In this document: piece by piece, positions 18,365 through 27,294 of the stretch
Position numbering within the stretch: the first letter of the stretch is position 1
Layout of the letters: each line of letters begins with the position of its first letter
From: Richelia sinica FACHB-800
GTDB lineage: Bacteria > Cyanobacteriota > Cyanobacteriia > Cyanobacteriales > Nostocaceae
Assembly: GCF_014698825.1 (NCBI RefSeq)
Contig: NZ_JACJTT010000004.1
Location: 62,001 to 126,000, forward strand
DNA length: 64,000 nt
Reading direction: 5' to 3'
Made by a program: the position numbers and the translations under genes
The notes under the pieces: generated by a model
Seen by the model: only the letters and a program-made list of their open reading frames with translations
Databases searched by the model: none
Told to the model about the DNA's origin: nothing

Positions 18365-19669
18365 GTGAAATTACAAGCACCCCAATCTCCAAAAGTGAAT
18401 TTAGGGACTTTATGGCGGGAGTTTTTGCCTTTATCCCTGAGTGATGTGACTATGGCTTGTGGTGACCCGATGATGACCACTACATTAGCTCATCTTCCTG
18501 ATGCTCAAATTAATTTAGCAGCGGTGGGTACGGCCAAATCCTTAGCGATATTTTTTGAGAGTCCGATTATTATGATTCTCCATGCGGCTAATGCGTTAGC
18601 TGCTACTCAAGATTCACGTAAAGCATTGTGGCAGTTTACATTGTTGGTAGGTGGAGGACTGACTTTTTTATTAAGTTTGTTGGGACTACCAATGATTTTT
18701 AATGTGGTGGGTGTCACACTGTTAGGCATTCCATCAGCTATGTTAGCTACAGTTAGTCAAGTATTATTACTCATGGGTGGTTGGCCTTTCGCGATCGCCT
18801 GGCGACGTTATTTTCAAGGACTATTAATCTATCATGGTCAGTCCCACGCTATCGCCAAAGCTAGTATTTGTCGGTTATTCACATTAGCTGTAGTGCTTAC
18901 AATCGGCTTTTTCTGCAAAATTTCTGGAGGTGTACTAGCAGGAATTGCCCTCATCACTGGAGTGATAGTGGAAGCTATTGTGGTGACAATTTTTGCCAGA
19001 TGGTCTGGTGCAACCTTACCACCAGAAACAGCCTCAAAACCTAATTTACCCCGCAATTTACCCCAGGTATGGAAATTCTATTTACCCCTAGCTAATTCCA
19101 TGATGGTGGTATGGGGAGGTAGAGCTATATTAATTAGTATCCTCGCGCGTGCTGAAGATGGGACAATTGCCATTGCAGCTTGGTCTGCGGCTTGGGGACT
19201 AGTGTTGGTAATTGCCAATTCTACCCGGATGGTACAACAAATGGTGATTAAATATCGTCATCAAGTTAGCGATCGCCAACTGTTAACCTTTGCTGCCAGT
19301 GTAGGTGCAGTTTGTTCGAGCTTACTGTTATTGATGAGTGTAACACCAGCGGGCGATCGCATCATTGAAAGTTTTATCGGTAATGATTTGACCCTAGCTC
19401 AAAGTATTAAACCTGTGCTGACAATTTGTATAATTGTGCCATTATTTGTAGCATTACAAAATGCGACACAGGGTTTTTTAGTGAGCGAAAGTCGTACCAG
19501 TCACGTTAACTTCTCTACATTGTTAGGAACAGGAATTTTATTAATAGTTGCTACTTTTGCTATTAATCAAGGTCTGAATGGAGCAATAGCAGCTGCTATA
19601 GCAATGATTACATCTATGTTAGTAGAAGTTATTTATTTAATGTGGCAACGAGTGGCAACGTCACAGTAA
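18365..19669 (+). CDS. MATE-like / MOP-superfamily membrane exporter
   Basis: A 434-residue polytopic protein with about 12 hydrophobic segments and few charged loops. The opening WREFLPLSLSDVTMACGDPM and the pseudo-symmetrical second half (VWKFYLPLANSMMVVWGGR) are typical of the MATE/MOP fold, perhaps closest to the ANK-like branch. The start is a GTG at 18365, one base after the stop of the PLP enzyme; this spacing implies coupled translation and a shared pathway, with the exporter removing the enzyme's product. Its 3' end overlaps the converging histidine kinase gene by 41 bases (19629-19669). Confidence 0.82.
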   Translation: MKLQAPQSPKVNLGTLWREFLPLSLSDVTMACGDPMMTTTLAHLPDAQINLAAVGTAKSLAIFFESPIIMILHAANALAATQDSRKALWQFTLLVGGGLTFLLSLLGLPMIFNVVGVTLLGIPSAMLATVSQVLLLMGGWPFAIAWRRYFQGLLIYHGQSHAIAKASICRLFTLAVVLTIGFFCKISGGVLAGIALITGVIVEAIVVTIFARWSGATLPPETASKPNLPRNLPQVWKFYLPLANSMMVVWGGRAILISILARAEDGTIAIAAWSAAWGLVLVIANSTRMVQQMVIKYRHQVSDRQLLTFAASVGAVCSSLLLLMSVTPAGDRIIESFIGNDLTLAQSIKPVLTICIIVPLFVALQNATQGFLVSESRTSHVNFSTLLGTGILLIVATFAINQGLNGAIAAAIAMITSMLVEVIYLMWQRVATSQ

Positions 19670-20948
19670 ATGTACTACCTTGATCAATTTGACTTTGGAC
19701 TTCTAATTTACCCTTGTGAGTTTGGGTAATGGCTAAAGCAATAGCTAAACCTAAACCCGAACCACCTGTATTGCGAGAACGATCTGCATTGACTCGATAA
19801 AAACGCTCAAAAATGTGGGGAATATCAGCAACAGGAATACCCATACCCGTATCTTTGATGGTAATAATTCCTTGTTTATCCTTGGTTGTGAGATTAATTT
19901 GCACTTGCCCACCAGCGGCTGTATATTTAATAGCGTTACTCACTAAATTTAATAACATTCTATAAATTTGACTTTCATTACCTTGAATATAACAATAATT
20001 TTCTTCGGCAACGTTAATAGATAATGTCACGGCTTTTTCCATTGCCATTGGCATTAATTCTTCTTCTACATCTGTCACCAAATCATTTAAACAAATTTGT
20101 TGCCATTTAGCTGCTTGTGTCCCACTTTCTAGCTTAGACAATAATAATAAATCTTGTATCAATGTCACTAATCTTGTTACTTGCCTCTGAAGTGATTGTT
20201 GAGTCGCTTGCGGAATAGAATTTGTTTCGACAATTGTTTGTAAAGATGCAATTGGCGTTCTTAACTCATGGGCTGCATCAGCCGTAAATTGTTGTAATTG
20301 TTGATATGACTTTTCAATTGGCTGCATAGCTAAACCTGCTAACCACCAACCAGTACCACCAATCATGATCATCGAAAAGGGAATACCCAATCCTAACAAT
20401 AAATGTAAACTATTCATATAATCATTTAATTTTTGAATTGAGCGTCCTACTTCTAAATAACCCCACAATTGCCCATTTTTGATTTTTATAGGTATTAAAT
20501 GTAAATGGTAAAGCTCACCTTGGCGATTTCTGATATCATAAGAATGATTTAGGTAAACATTAGAGGGAAATTCATCAGGATTATTGCCAATCGCTGCAAT
20601 TACTTCCCCCGATGGTTTTAAAAACCGGAGATAATATCCTTGGGTTAATAAATCAGATAACTCTGACTCTGATTTGATGGGTAAACAAACTTGTTTCTGG
20701 AAACAAAGTCCAGGTAGAGATTTTTGAGTATTAATAGATAATTCTCCAGGAGTTTTTAAATCTTGCTGGAGTTTGACCTCAAATACCTTGCCAAAAATTT
20801 GCAATTCTCGATCAACTGTGCGAGTAAAAGCTTTTACCATCACAATGTGAGCAATATAACCACACAGAAGTAAAGTTGAACCCATCACTCCAGCATAGGC
20901 AAGGGCTAATTTTAATCTAGAATGATGAAATAGTGAATTATTGGTCAT
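19629..20948 (-). CDS. rppB: Sensor histidine kinase (RppB-like)
   Basis: 439 residues if begun at the ATG at 20948, which overlaps the regulator's stop in TAATG; a TTG three codons upstream is less likely. Two membrane segments (about 16-40 and 185-207) bracket a ~140-residue sensor loop containing two Cys (LCFQKQVCLP). Then come HisKA (H227 in AAHELRTPIASLQ), the N box (NLVSNAIKYT), and G boxes (DTGMGIP, GSGLGLAIA). With the next gene it resembles the cyanobacterial RppA-RppB pair (called NrsRS in one role), linked to redox or nickel sensing. The symbol rests on overall resemblance and gene order. The last 41 bases overlap the MATE-like gene. Confidence 0.85.
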   Translation of the reverse strand: MTNNSLFHHSRLKLALAYAGVMGSTLLLCGYIAHIVMVKAFTRTVDRELQIFGKVFEVKLQQDLKTPGELSINTQKSLPGLCFQKQVCLPIKSESELSDLLTQGYYLRFLKPSGEVIAAIGNNPDEFPSNVYLNHSYDIRNRQGELYHLHLIPIKIKNGQLWGYLEVGRSIQKLNDYMNSLHLLLGLGIPFSMIMIGGTGWWLAGLAMQPIEKSYQQLQQFTADAAHELRTPIASLQTIVETNSIPQATQQSLQRQVTRLVTLIQDLLLLSKLESGTQAAKWQQICLNDLVTDVEEELMPMAMEKAVTLSINVAEENYCYIQGNESQIYRMLLNLVSNAIKYTAAGGQVQINLTTKDKQGIITIKDTGMGIPVADIPHIFERFYRVNADRSRNTGGSGLGLAIALAITQTHKGKLEVQSQIDQGSTFTVTLPLVATLNK

Positions 20949-21634
20949 TATCCACAAAAACGATAACCAAAACCCCTGATAGTTTCAATTGCATTGGGAA
21001 AACCACATTCTAACAATTTGCGTCTGAGTAATCTTATTTGTGCAGCCACAACATTACTCACATTATCACTTTCAAAATCCCATAGTCTGGCACGAATTTG
21101 GTCATGGGTGAGAATTTGTTGCGGATGCTGCATGAAATATTCTAGTAATTGAAATTCTTTAGCTGTGAGGACAATTGGTGCATAGTTTTTCCCAGCTACA
21201 TTAATCACTGAAAAACTACCATAATCTAACATTAAAGAACCTATTTTTAATTGAGGTGGTTGAAAATTAGGTGATCTCCTTTGTAAAGCTCTTACTCTTG
21301 CTAATAACTCCTCCATCCCAAAGGGTTTAACAAGATAATCATCTGCACCAGCATCTAAACCAGTTACACGGTCATTCATGCTATCTCTTGCTGTCAATAG
21401 CATGACTGGTAATTGATTTTTTTGAGACCTTAATCTTTTACATAATTCTAATCCTGATAACTTTGGTAACATCCAATCTAAAATCGCCACTTCATACCTC
21501 AACGGTACGGCGTTTAAATATTCCCAAGCAGTTTCTCCATCTTCTACCCAATCTGCTATATAATCCCGCTGCATTAGAGCATGGTAAATAGTATTTCCTA
21601 AATCATGTTCATCTTCGACTAATAGCAAACGCAT
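20948..21634 (-). CDS. rppA: OmpR-family response regulator (RppA-like)
   Basis: 228 residues. Receiver domain with acid pocket E7/D8 (LVEDEHD), D53 (AILDWMLPKLSG) and K103 (LVKPFGM), then a winged-helix domain (TAKEFQLLEYFMQHP, VAAQIRLLRRKL, RGFGYRF). All key receiver residues are present, unlike the regulator at 14930. It is the first gene of a pair with the kinase: the stop TAA and the kinase ATG share a base, so kinase and regulator are translationally coupled. Confidence 0.9.
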   Translation of the reverse strand: MRLLLVEDEHDLGNTIYHALMQRDYIADWVEDGETAWEYLNAVPLRYEVAILDWMLPKLSGLELCKRLRSQKNQLPVMLLTARDSMNDRVTGLDAGADDYLVKPFGMEELLARVRALQRRSPNFQPPQLKIGSLMLDYGSFSVINVAGKNYAPIVLTAKEFQLLEYFMQHPQQILTHDQIRARLWDFESDNVSNVVAAQIRLLRRKLLECGFPNAIETIRGFGYRFCG

Positions 21635-21719
21635 AATTCAAACAATTATCCATATTTATCTGTGTTTATCTGCGTCTATCTGCGGTCAATTATTGCCATT
21701 ATCCTCACTCATCAGCAAA

Positions 21720-22169
21720 TTAAGGTAAATATTTCTGCACTACAGTCCAACCAGTGAGAGATACCCAAGTAAAACCGACAAATAGGAGAATATTACAACC
21801 AATATGTACCGATTTTACCCAAGGTTTGCTGGCACTAATTTGGGTAGCACAAACAGCAGATATTAATACCAAGATAACAACTATTAAGCCAGCAGCTAAA
21901 TGGGATGAATGCCCTAAAGAACCAAAATGACCGAGAGTGCCAATAATACCAATAGCTAAAAGTAACAACACTAAACTCACCATACTAATGCCGATGATAT
22001 AGTGGAACAACCTCACTTCATCTCGATTGCTGATGACAGAACTTTGTCCTGTAGTTCTCATTCTTCCCATCCAAATCCCAGTAATTGCTAAAAATAGATA
22101 TGCTAGCAGGGATAATCCCATTGACCAAGCAGCGATTTTCCACAACCAGATAAAAGAAGGTAGGTGCAT
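21720..22169 (-). CDS. DUF4079-type membrane protein
   Basis: 149 residues with four hydrophobic segments, and His residues in or near them (LFHYIIG, LGHFGSLGHSSHLAAG, VHIGCN). The arrangement resembles DUF4079, a cyanobacterial/plastid family of cytochrome b561-like four-helix membrane proteins of unknown function; the histidines could bind haem. It lies 85 bases upstream of the RppA-like regulator on the same strand, so it may be the first gene of that operon and linked to a redox signal. Confidence 0.75.
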   Translation of the reverse strand: MHLPSFIWLWKIAAWSMGLSLLAYLFLAITGIWMGRMRTTGQSSVISNRDEVRLFHYIIGISMVSLVLLLLAIGIIGTLGHFGSLGHSSHLAAGLIVVILVLISAVCATQISASKPWVKSVHIGCNILLFVGFTWVSLTGWTVVQKYLP

Positions 22170-22300
22170 AAATTGAACATTAAAAATGGAAAATTACTTA
22201 AGTGAATATATAACAATGGACAGAGCGGTTAGGACATTAAATAACACTAAATAGGAGTTGAAAAATGCAAGAATTCAGCAGCAATCGCATTAATTATTCT

Positions 22301-22350
22301 GTAACTTCTGTAGCTTCTGTAACTTCCTCTGTTAACTGTCACCTGCTATA
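22301..22350. repeat. Short repeats of the 'acagaag' family plus shared 20-mer
   Basis: GTAACTTCTGTAGCTTCTGT followed by AACTTCC is, on the other strand, a tandem of (a)gttacagaag-like units, the same family as the repeats at 59572-59725. It runs into the 20-base string at 22331-22350 that also occurs at 9587-9606. It occupies the 360-base gap between the DUF4079 and DUF1830 genes; nothing else is seen there except the terminator at 22488-22507. Confidence 0.65.
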
Positions 22351-22487
22351 ACTTAATCATATTCGCCCTATGTCCATTTAAAAATTATCTACAACCACTC
22401 ATACAAAATTGATAAAAAACATCATCAAACTTTATACATCAAAAATTTATACCCAAAATATCAAAATTCAGCATAATCAATAAAAAA

Positions 22488-22507
22488 GGTTGCTGTATTC
22501 AGCAACC
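22488..22507 (-). terminator. Rho-independent terminator of the DUF1830 gene
   Basis: A perfect 8-base-pair stem GGTTGCTG/CAGCAACC with a TATT loop. On the minus strand it is followed by TTTTTTATTG. It lies 25 bases beyond the stop of the DUF1830 gene. Confidence 0.85.
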
Positions 22508-22531
22508 CAAATATTAATCAACATTGTTTTG

Positions 22532-22927
22532 TTATTCAACAGATGCTAATTCAGGGATTTGTATAGTTTTTGTGGTATCTTCCATATCTGTATTAATTTC
22601 AGACACCATCATACTGGTGTTGTTCAGACTGATTTCTGACTTTGGGTCTTCGTCACCCCCATCACTGCTCAGTTCACTAAGAGCAAGGCGATCGCACGGT
22701 ATAGTATCCGATAAAATAGCACTTGCCATCATTCCCGTGTGAATCTCCATTTGTGCCTCTCTTGGAGCTTCAAAAACCAGCCTTTGTCCAGGAAAAACAA
22801 CCCTTTCAAAGTACCAGTTAGGAATGTTGGAGATGCGAGCCACCTGGATTTTATTCGTGGCATTGACGTAGCAGCAGAGAGTTGTCCCCGAATGCTCCGG
22901 TGGTAGAGGATCTAATATTTGAGCCAT
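22532..22927 (-). CDS. DUF1830 domain protein
   Basis: 131 residues from the preferred ATG at 22927 (MAQILDPLPPEHSG); an upstream ATG at 22969 would add 14 residues lacking family character. Residues about 12-75 form the cyanobacterial DUF1830 domain (LCCYVNATNKIQVARISNIP, WYFERVVFPGQRLVFEAP). The remaining ~60 residues are acidic and Ser/Thr-rich and look disordered. Function is unknown. It is monocistronic with a strong terminator. Confidence 0.82.
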   Translation of the reverse strand: MAQILDPLPPEHSGTTLCCYVNATNKIQVARISNIPNWYFERVVFPGQRLVFEAPREAQMEIHTGMMASAILSDTIPCDRLALSELSSDGGDEDPKSEISLNNTSMMVSEINTDMEDTTKTIQIPELASVE

Positions 22928-23494
22928 AACTGCTGAGGAGCTTTTACGCCACAATTTTACATTACACAAGCCACGCTAGCATCCGATGATCCCCAGTTGC
23001 TGTAACTCCGACTACCAACTGAAAATTTCTGCATTATTTCTAGCCAAAGAGATATTTATTTTCTAAAATTTTGCTAAAGAAAGCAACATCTTCTAGAAAA
23101 ATACATTATAGACAATAGATTTTGAGATTTTGTCGGTCATCTCCATCCCTAAATGAATAAAGTCGATGTTATGGTAAATCTATATGAAAAATTTCTTCAT
23201 AAAATATATCAATCCATAACCAAGCATAATTTTATGCAACCCCATCTTCATCTTTCCCGGTTTTGTTCATAGGAGCCTGACCCATATCAATTATTGGTGT
23301 CAATGTCAAGCTAAATCATGAGCAAGCAAATCCACAACCAACAAACACTCCACCACTAGATAATTCTCTCAATGGAGTGTGGTCGAAATCAAACCACTGT
23401 TCAAAATTGCTGAAAAGCATGATTTACTTGCTTTTGCCATTTTGAATTTTGAATTTCCCCCGGAGATACTCGTCTGAATTTCCACCAAGGCAAG
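22928..23494. other. 567-base divergent intergenic region
   Basis: AT-rich. It should contain promoters for the DUF1830 gene (leftward) and the radical SAM gene (rightward). The frames of 13-25 codons present show no ribosome site. I see no palindrome or repeat that stands out. Confidence 0.5.
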
Positions 23495-25087
23495 ATGGCA
23501 GATCAAATACCTATGACTGACAATAAAATTCTCTATGTTCGCCTTCCCTGTAACCCCATTTTTCCCATTGGGGTTGTTTATCTTTCTGACCACGTTCACA
23601 AACTATTTCCCAACATCGAACAGCGCATCTTTGATTTGGGTACAGTTCCACCCTTAGATTATGCCTCTGCCTTAGATCGCTGTATTGATGAATTTCAACC
23701 TACATTGCTAGTATTTTCTTGGCGTGATATTCAAATCTACGCTCCTGTAGGTGGACGTGGTGGAAATCCCCTGCAAAACGCCTTTGAATTTTACTATGCT
23801 AAAAACCCCCTGATTAAATTACGGGGTGCATTAGGTGGATTGAGAATATTCATCGCTTACTATGTGGAATTATGGCGAAATACCGGATTAATTAAACGGG
23901 GTTTGAAACGCGCCCAAACATATCATCCCCAAGCGAGGACAATAGTTGGCGGTGGTGCAGTCAGTGTTTTTTATGAACAATTAGGTAAAAGCTTACCTAA
24001 GGACACCATTATCTCTGTTGGTGAAGGTGAAACACTCCTAACCAAATTTTTATCTGGTCAAGAATTTCGAGATGAACGCTGTTATGTGGTAGGAGAGGCT
24101 AAACCCAGAGAACGGTTAATTCACGAACAACCCACCCCCTTAGAAAAAACAGCCTGTAACTACGACTACATCGAAACTATCTGGCCAGAATTTAACTATT
24201 ACCTGCAAGAACAAGATTTTTACATTGGTGTGCAAACAAAACGTGGTTGTCCACACAACTGCTGCTATTGTGTGTATACCGTTGTGGAAGGTAAGCAGGT
24301 ACGAATTAATCCTAGTGATGAAGTAGTCGCAGAAATCAGACAATTGTATAATCGCGGCATTCGCAATTTCTGGTTTACTGATGCTCAATTTATCCCCGCG
24401 CGGAAGTTCATTGATGATGCAGTAGAACTGCTGCAAAAAATCGTTGCTTCTGGGATGACAGATATCCACTGGGCTGCATATATTCGGGCCGACAACTTGA
24501 CACCAGAACTGTGTGAGTTGATGGTGAAAACCGGGATGAACTATTTTGAAATCGGTATCACTAGTGGTTCCCAAGAATTAGTTCGCAAAATGCGTATGGG
24601 TTACAACCTGCGTACCGTTTTGCAAAACTGCCAAGATTTAAAAGCCGCCGGTTTCAATGACATAGTTTCTGTCAACTACTCCTTTAATGTCATTGATGAA
24701 CGTCCGGAAACTATCCGCCAAACTATTGCTTACCATCGAGAATTAGAACGGATTTTTGGCGCTGATAAAGTTGAACCTGCTATCTTTTTCATTGGGCTAC
24801 AACCCCATACCCACCTGGAAGAATACGCATTTCAACAAGGTATTCTCCAACCGGGTTATAATCCCATGAGTTTGATGCCCTGGACAGCGAAAAAACTGTT
24901 GTGGAACCCTGAACCCCTTGGTTCTTTCTTCGGTGAAGTCTGCTTACAAGCTTGGCGACAAAATCCCAATGACTTTGGCCGAGAAGTAATGAAGATTCTG
25001 GAAGAAAGATTAGGCTGTGCTGATTTAGAAACAGCACTTTCTGCACCAATAGAAAAGCAGGAAAAGCAGTTAGCTGGCGTATTATAG
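23495..25087 (+). CDS. B12-binding-type radical SAM protein (possible PSII high-light acclimation family)
   Basis: 530 residues. An N-terminal Rossmann-like, B12-binding-type region (about 10-200, with VGGGAVSVFY and SVGEGETLLTKFL) precedes a radical SAM domain whose [4Fe-4S] ligands are C252, C256 and C259 (RGCPHNCCYCVY, CX3CX2C). No DxHxxG motif is evident, so cobalamin may not bind through His. From memory it resembles the cyanobacterial family annotated 'photosystem II high light acclimation radical SAM protein'; the substrate is unknown. Start at 23495, or at ATG 23513 (MTDNKILYVRLP). It heads a same-direction cluster with the DICT and pentapeptide genes. Confidence 0.82.
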   Translation: MADQIPMTDNKILYVRLPCNPIFPIGVVYLSDHVHKLFPNIEQRIFDLGTVPPLDYASALDRCIDEFQPTLLVFSWRDIQIYAPVGGRGGNPLQNAFEFYYAKNPLIKLRGALGGLRIFIAYYVELWRNTGLIKRGLKRAQTYHPQARTIVGGGAVSVFYEQLGKSLPKDTIISVGEGETLLTKFLSGQEFRDERCYVVGEAKPRERLIHEQPTPLEKTACNYDYIETIWPEFNYYLQEQDFYIGVQTKRGCPHNCCYCVYTVVEGKQVRINPSDEVVAEIRQLYNRGIRNFWFTDAQFIPARKFIDDAVELLQKIVASGMTDIHWAAYIRADNLTPELCELMVKTGMNYFEIGITSGSQELVRKMRMGYNLRTVLQNCQDLKAAGFNDIVSVNYSFNVIDERPETIRQTIAYHRELERIFGADKVEPAIFFIGLQPHTHLEEYAFQQGILQPGYNPMSLMPWTAKKLLWNPEPLGSFFGEVCLQAWRQNPNDFGREVMKILEERLGCADLETALSAPIEKQEKQLAGVL

Positions 25088-25098
25088 AAAAGATACTC

Positions 25099-25192
25099 CA
25101 GTGCTGAGTAGAGAGTAGCAAGTAGTGAGTCGTGAGTTCTAAACTTCTCACCCTTTCACTTCTCAGCACTCAGAATTTACTACTCAGCACTG
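25099..25192. repeat. 94-base intergenic inverted repeat
   Basis: Perfect 12-base arms CAGTGCTGAGTA (25099-25110) and TACTCAGCACTG (25181-25192). Inside is a second imperfect inverted repeat of GTGAG/CTCAC-type strings. It fills the 115-base gap between the radical SAM and DICT genes. The RNA would fold into a long hairpin between the two messages. It looks like a Nostoc-type dispersed element rather than a classical terminator, as no T-run follows. Confidence 0.65.
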
Positions 25193-25202
25193 ATGTAATC
25201 CC

Positions 25203-26585
25203 ATGTTAGAAGGTTCAATTCTCCAACAACTAGAAACGGCTCATCGTCATAGCAATCGACCCATTCGCTTTGGGGTCTACTATAAAAATACTCTTGTGTC
25301 TTTGTGTCATGCTTTAGAAGACCATATTCTAGCACAAAATGATCAGCCCTTAATGATTACTGCGTTCCAGCGCGGTAAATGGTATCTGCAAGAAGCCCAA
25401 AGATATGCAGACATCGCCGAACGTAGCCAACAAGTTGTGATTATGGCAACCGCTGATGCTGGTTTTACAGAACATCCCACCAGTCAAAGGCCTAATGTGG
25501 GTTTAGTGCCTTTAGCACCAACTGACCCAGTATCCCAGGAATGGCACTTAATTATTTTATCACCTCAATACACATCAATGGTGATTTGTCAAGAATTATC
25601 TGAAGCTGACTATGGCATTGGTGGATTACCTAATTCAGACCTAGAACGGAAATTCTATGGTTTGTGGACATTTGAACCAGATTTAGTCAAAGAAACCGCA
25701 GAACTAGCGATCGCTCATATTCAAAAATATAACCCTTCCTTAGCTGCCAAACTCAACACTTATACACAAACAATCAACAGGCGTATCGCCTCACCGGAAG
25801 ACATAGGTGCAGTAGTCTCCCGTGTCATTGACTACCTGCGAACTGGAGAACAAAACCTATCCATACCTGCCGCACAACGCCAACAAGCTCTCAATCGGAA
25901 CCTGATTGCCAACGAAGTCCAGGCTTGTTTACGAATGGCACAGCTAATGGACATAGCAGACATTGATAACCCCATGGCTGCCGCAGAAGTAGCCGCACTA
26001 GCAGAAACAATGGGTCAGTTATTAGATTTACCTGCATGGCAACTCAAAAGACTGCGTTTGGCAGGGTTATTACATCGAATAGACCCACTACAACACAGTG
26101 ATCCGCACAATAGTTCCCCTACATCGAGAACCACACAAGAACATAGGTCTAGTTGCCCTCTCATACCAGGGGCGCAAGTATTACGCACCATGCCCCAATT
26201 ACGAGCCGTGGCCCAAATCATCAACCACCAAAACGAATGGTGGAATGGCACAGGAGAACCAGCTGGTTTAGTAGGTGCAGAAATTCCCCTAGAATCCAGA
26301 ATTTTAGCCTTAACTGCCGAATATCAATGGCTCATTAACCAACAAAGATACTCACAACAAAGTAGTACAGAAATATTTACTCAAGCCTTAGAAGAGTGTC
26401 GGCAGCAACAATCAACCCGCTTTGACCCCCAACTGGTAGATACCTTAGCATTATTAGTCATGGGTTTACAGCAGGGCCTGAATTTGCCAATTATGACCCC
26501 CAAAGTTACTAGTAGTATGTGGTTGCTGGAATCACGCTGGGACAGCTACAACAAAAACAGTGAAGAAATCAAAAGCTTACATTAA
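25203..26585 (+). CDS. DICT sensory domain protein with degenerate HD-GYP-like domain
   Basis: 460 residues. Residues 1-190 match the DICT domain, a sensory module seen with diguanylate cyclases and two-component proteins (IRFGVYYKNTLVSLCHALED, LMITAFQRGKWYLQEAQRYA). Residues about 225-450 look like an HD-GYP/HDOD helical fold: LRLAGLLHRID near 291 where an active enzyme has LHDIGK, and IINHQNEWWNGTGEPAGL at 340-356 where an active one has HHE.WDG.GYP. The Asp of the HD pair is Arg292, and the Tyr of GYP is Glu. Metal-dependent c-di-GMP hydrolysis is therefore unlikely; a binding or signalling role is inferred. It is co-directional with the radical SAM gene and 33 bases from the pentapeptide gene. 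Confidence 0.8.
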   Translation: MLEGSILQQLETAHRHSNRPIRFGVYYKNTLVSLCHALEDHILAQNDQPLMITAFQRGKWYLQEAQRYADIAERSQQVVIMATADAGFTEHPTSQRPNVGLVPLAPTDPVSQEWHLIILSPQYTSMVICQELSEADYGIGGLPNSDLERKFYGLWTFEPDLVKETAELAIAHIQKYNPSLAAKLNTYTQTINRRIASPEDIGAVVSRVIDYLRTGEQNLSIPAAQRQQALNRNLIANEVQACLRMAQLMDIADIDNPMAAAEVAALAETMGQLLDLPAWQLKRLRLAGLLHRIDPLQHSDPHNSSPTSRTTQEHRSSCPLIPGAQVLRTMPQLRAVAQIINHQNEWWNGTGEPAGLVGAEIPLESRILALTAEYQWLINQQRYSQQSSTEIFTQALEECRQQQSTRFDPQLVDTLALLVMGLQQGLNLPIMTPKVTSSMWLLESRWDSYNKNSEEIKSLH

Positions 26586-26618
26586 CTGACACTCATCGGC
26601 AGGTTACGGAATCTCAAT

Positions 26619-27257
26619 ATGAACATAGAATCTATTAAACTTGGAGAACTCAAACAACTCTCAGGCGCAAATTTAGAAGATGAAGAACTCGACCAACTAG
26701 ACTTACGCCAAATTAACTTAGCCGGCGCAATCTTAGTAGGTACTAACTTTGCTAAATCTAACTTAGAAGGTGCCCATTTTGAAGGTGCGAATTTAATGGG
26801 TGCTAACCTCCAACAAACAGACTTGCGAGCCAATTTAATGGGGGCTAACTTAATGCAAGCAGACCTAACAGGAGCAGATTTACGTGGCAGTAACCTGCGT
26901 GGTGCTAACCTGATGGGTGCAACCTTAACAGAAGCGTCTTTAGCAGGTGCTTTTTTAAGCGGTGCTAATTTAATGAGCGTGAATCTTCAAGGTGTAGATT
27001 TACGGGGGTCAGACTTAAGAGGTGCTAATCTCAAAGGTGCCAATCTCAAAGGTGCAAACTTAAGTGGTGCTGATTTACAAGGAGCATTATTACATGAAGC
27101 TAATTTGGAAGAAGCTGACCTGCAATCAGCAAATTTAGCTGGAGCAAATTTAACTGGGGCCAACTTATTATGTGCAGAATTATTAGCAGCACAATTAACA
27201 GGAGTTAATTTAGAGCGTGCTTGCGTTTTGGGTACATTATTAGAAGGCAATTTGTAA
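26619..27257 (+). CDS. Pentapeptide-repeat protein
   Basis: 212 residues, nearly all A(D/N)LXX pentapeptides from about residue 33 onward (GANLMGANLQQTDL, then GADLRGSNLRGANL), which fold as a right-handed quadrilateral beta-helix. The first ~30 residues are non-repeat (IKLGELKQLSGANLEDEELD). There is no signal peptide, so it is probably cytoplasmic. The gene starts 33 bases after the DICT gene and is probably co-transcribed. Function of most cyanobacterial members is unknown; the fold serves as a protein-interaction scaffold or DNA mimic. Confidence 0.92.
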   Translation: MNIESIKLGELKQLSGANLEDEELDQLDLRQINLAGAILVGTNFAKSNLEGAHFEGANLMGANLQQTDLRANLMGANLMQADLTGADLRGSNLRGANLMGATLTEASLAGAFLSGANLMSVNLQGVDLRGSDLRGANLKGANLKGANLSGADLQGALLHEANLEEADLQSANLAGANLTGANLLCAELLAAQLTGVNLERACVLGTLLEGNL

Positions 27258-27294
27258 TTGCATCATTGTTATCTCTAGATTTACTAATTGCAAA

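Noticed and set aside
24789-25169. 126-codon minus-strand frame over the radical SAM gene's 3' end and the inverted repeat
   Set aside because: It overlaps a well-supported gene and an intergenic repeat and shows no domain; considered a shadow.
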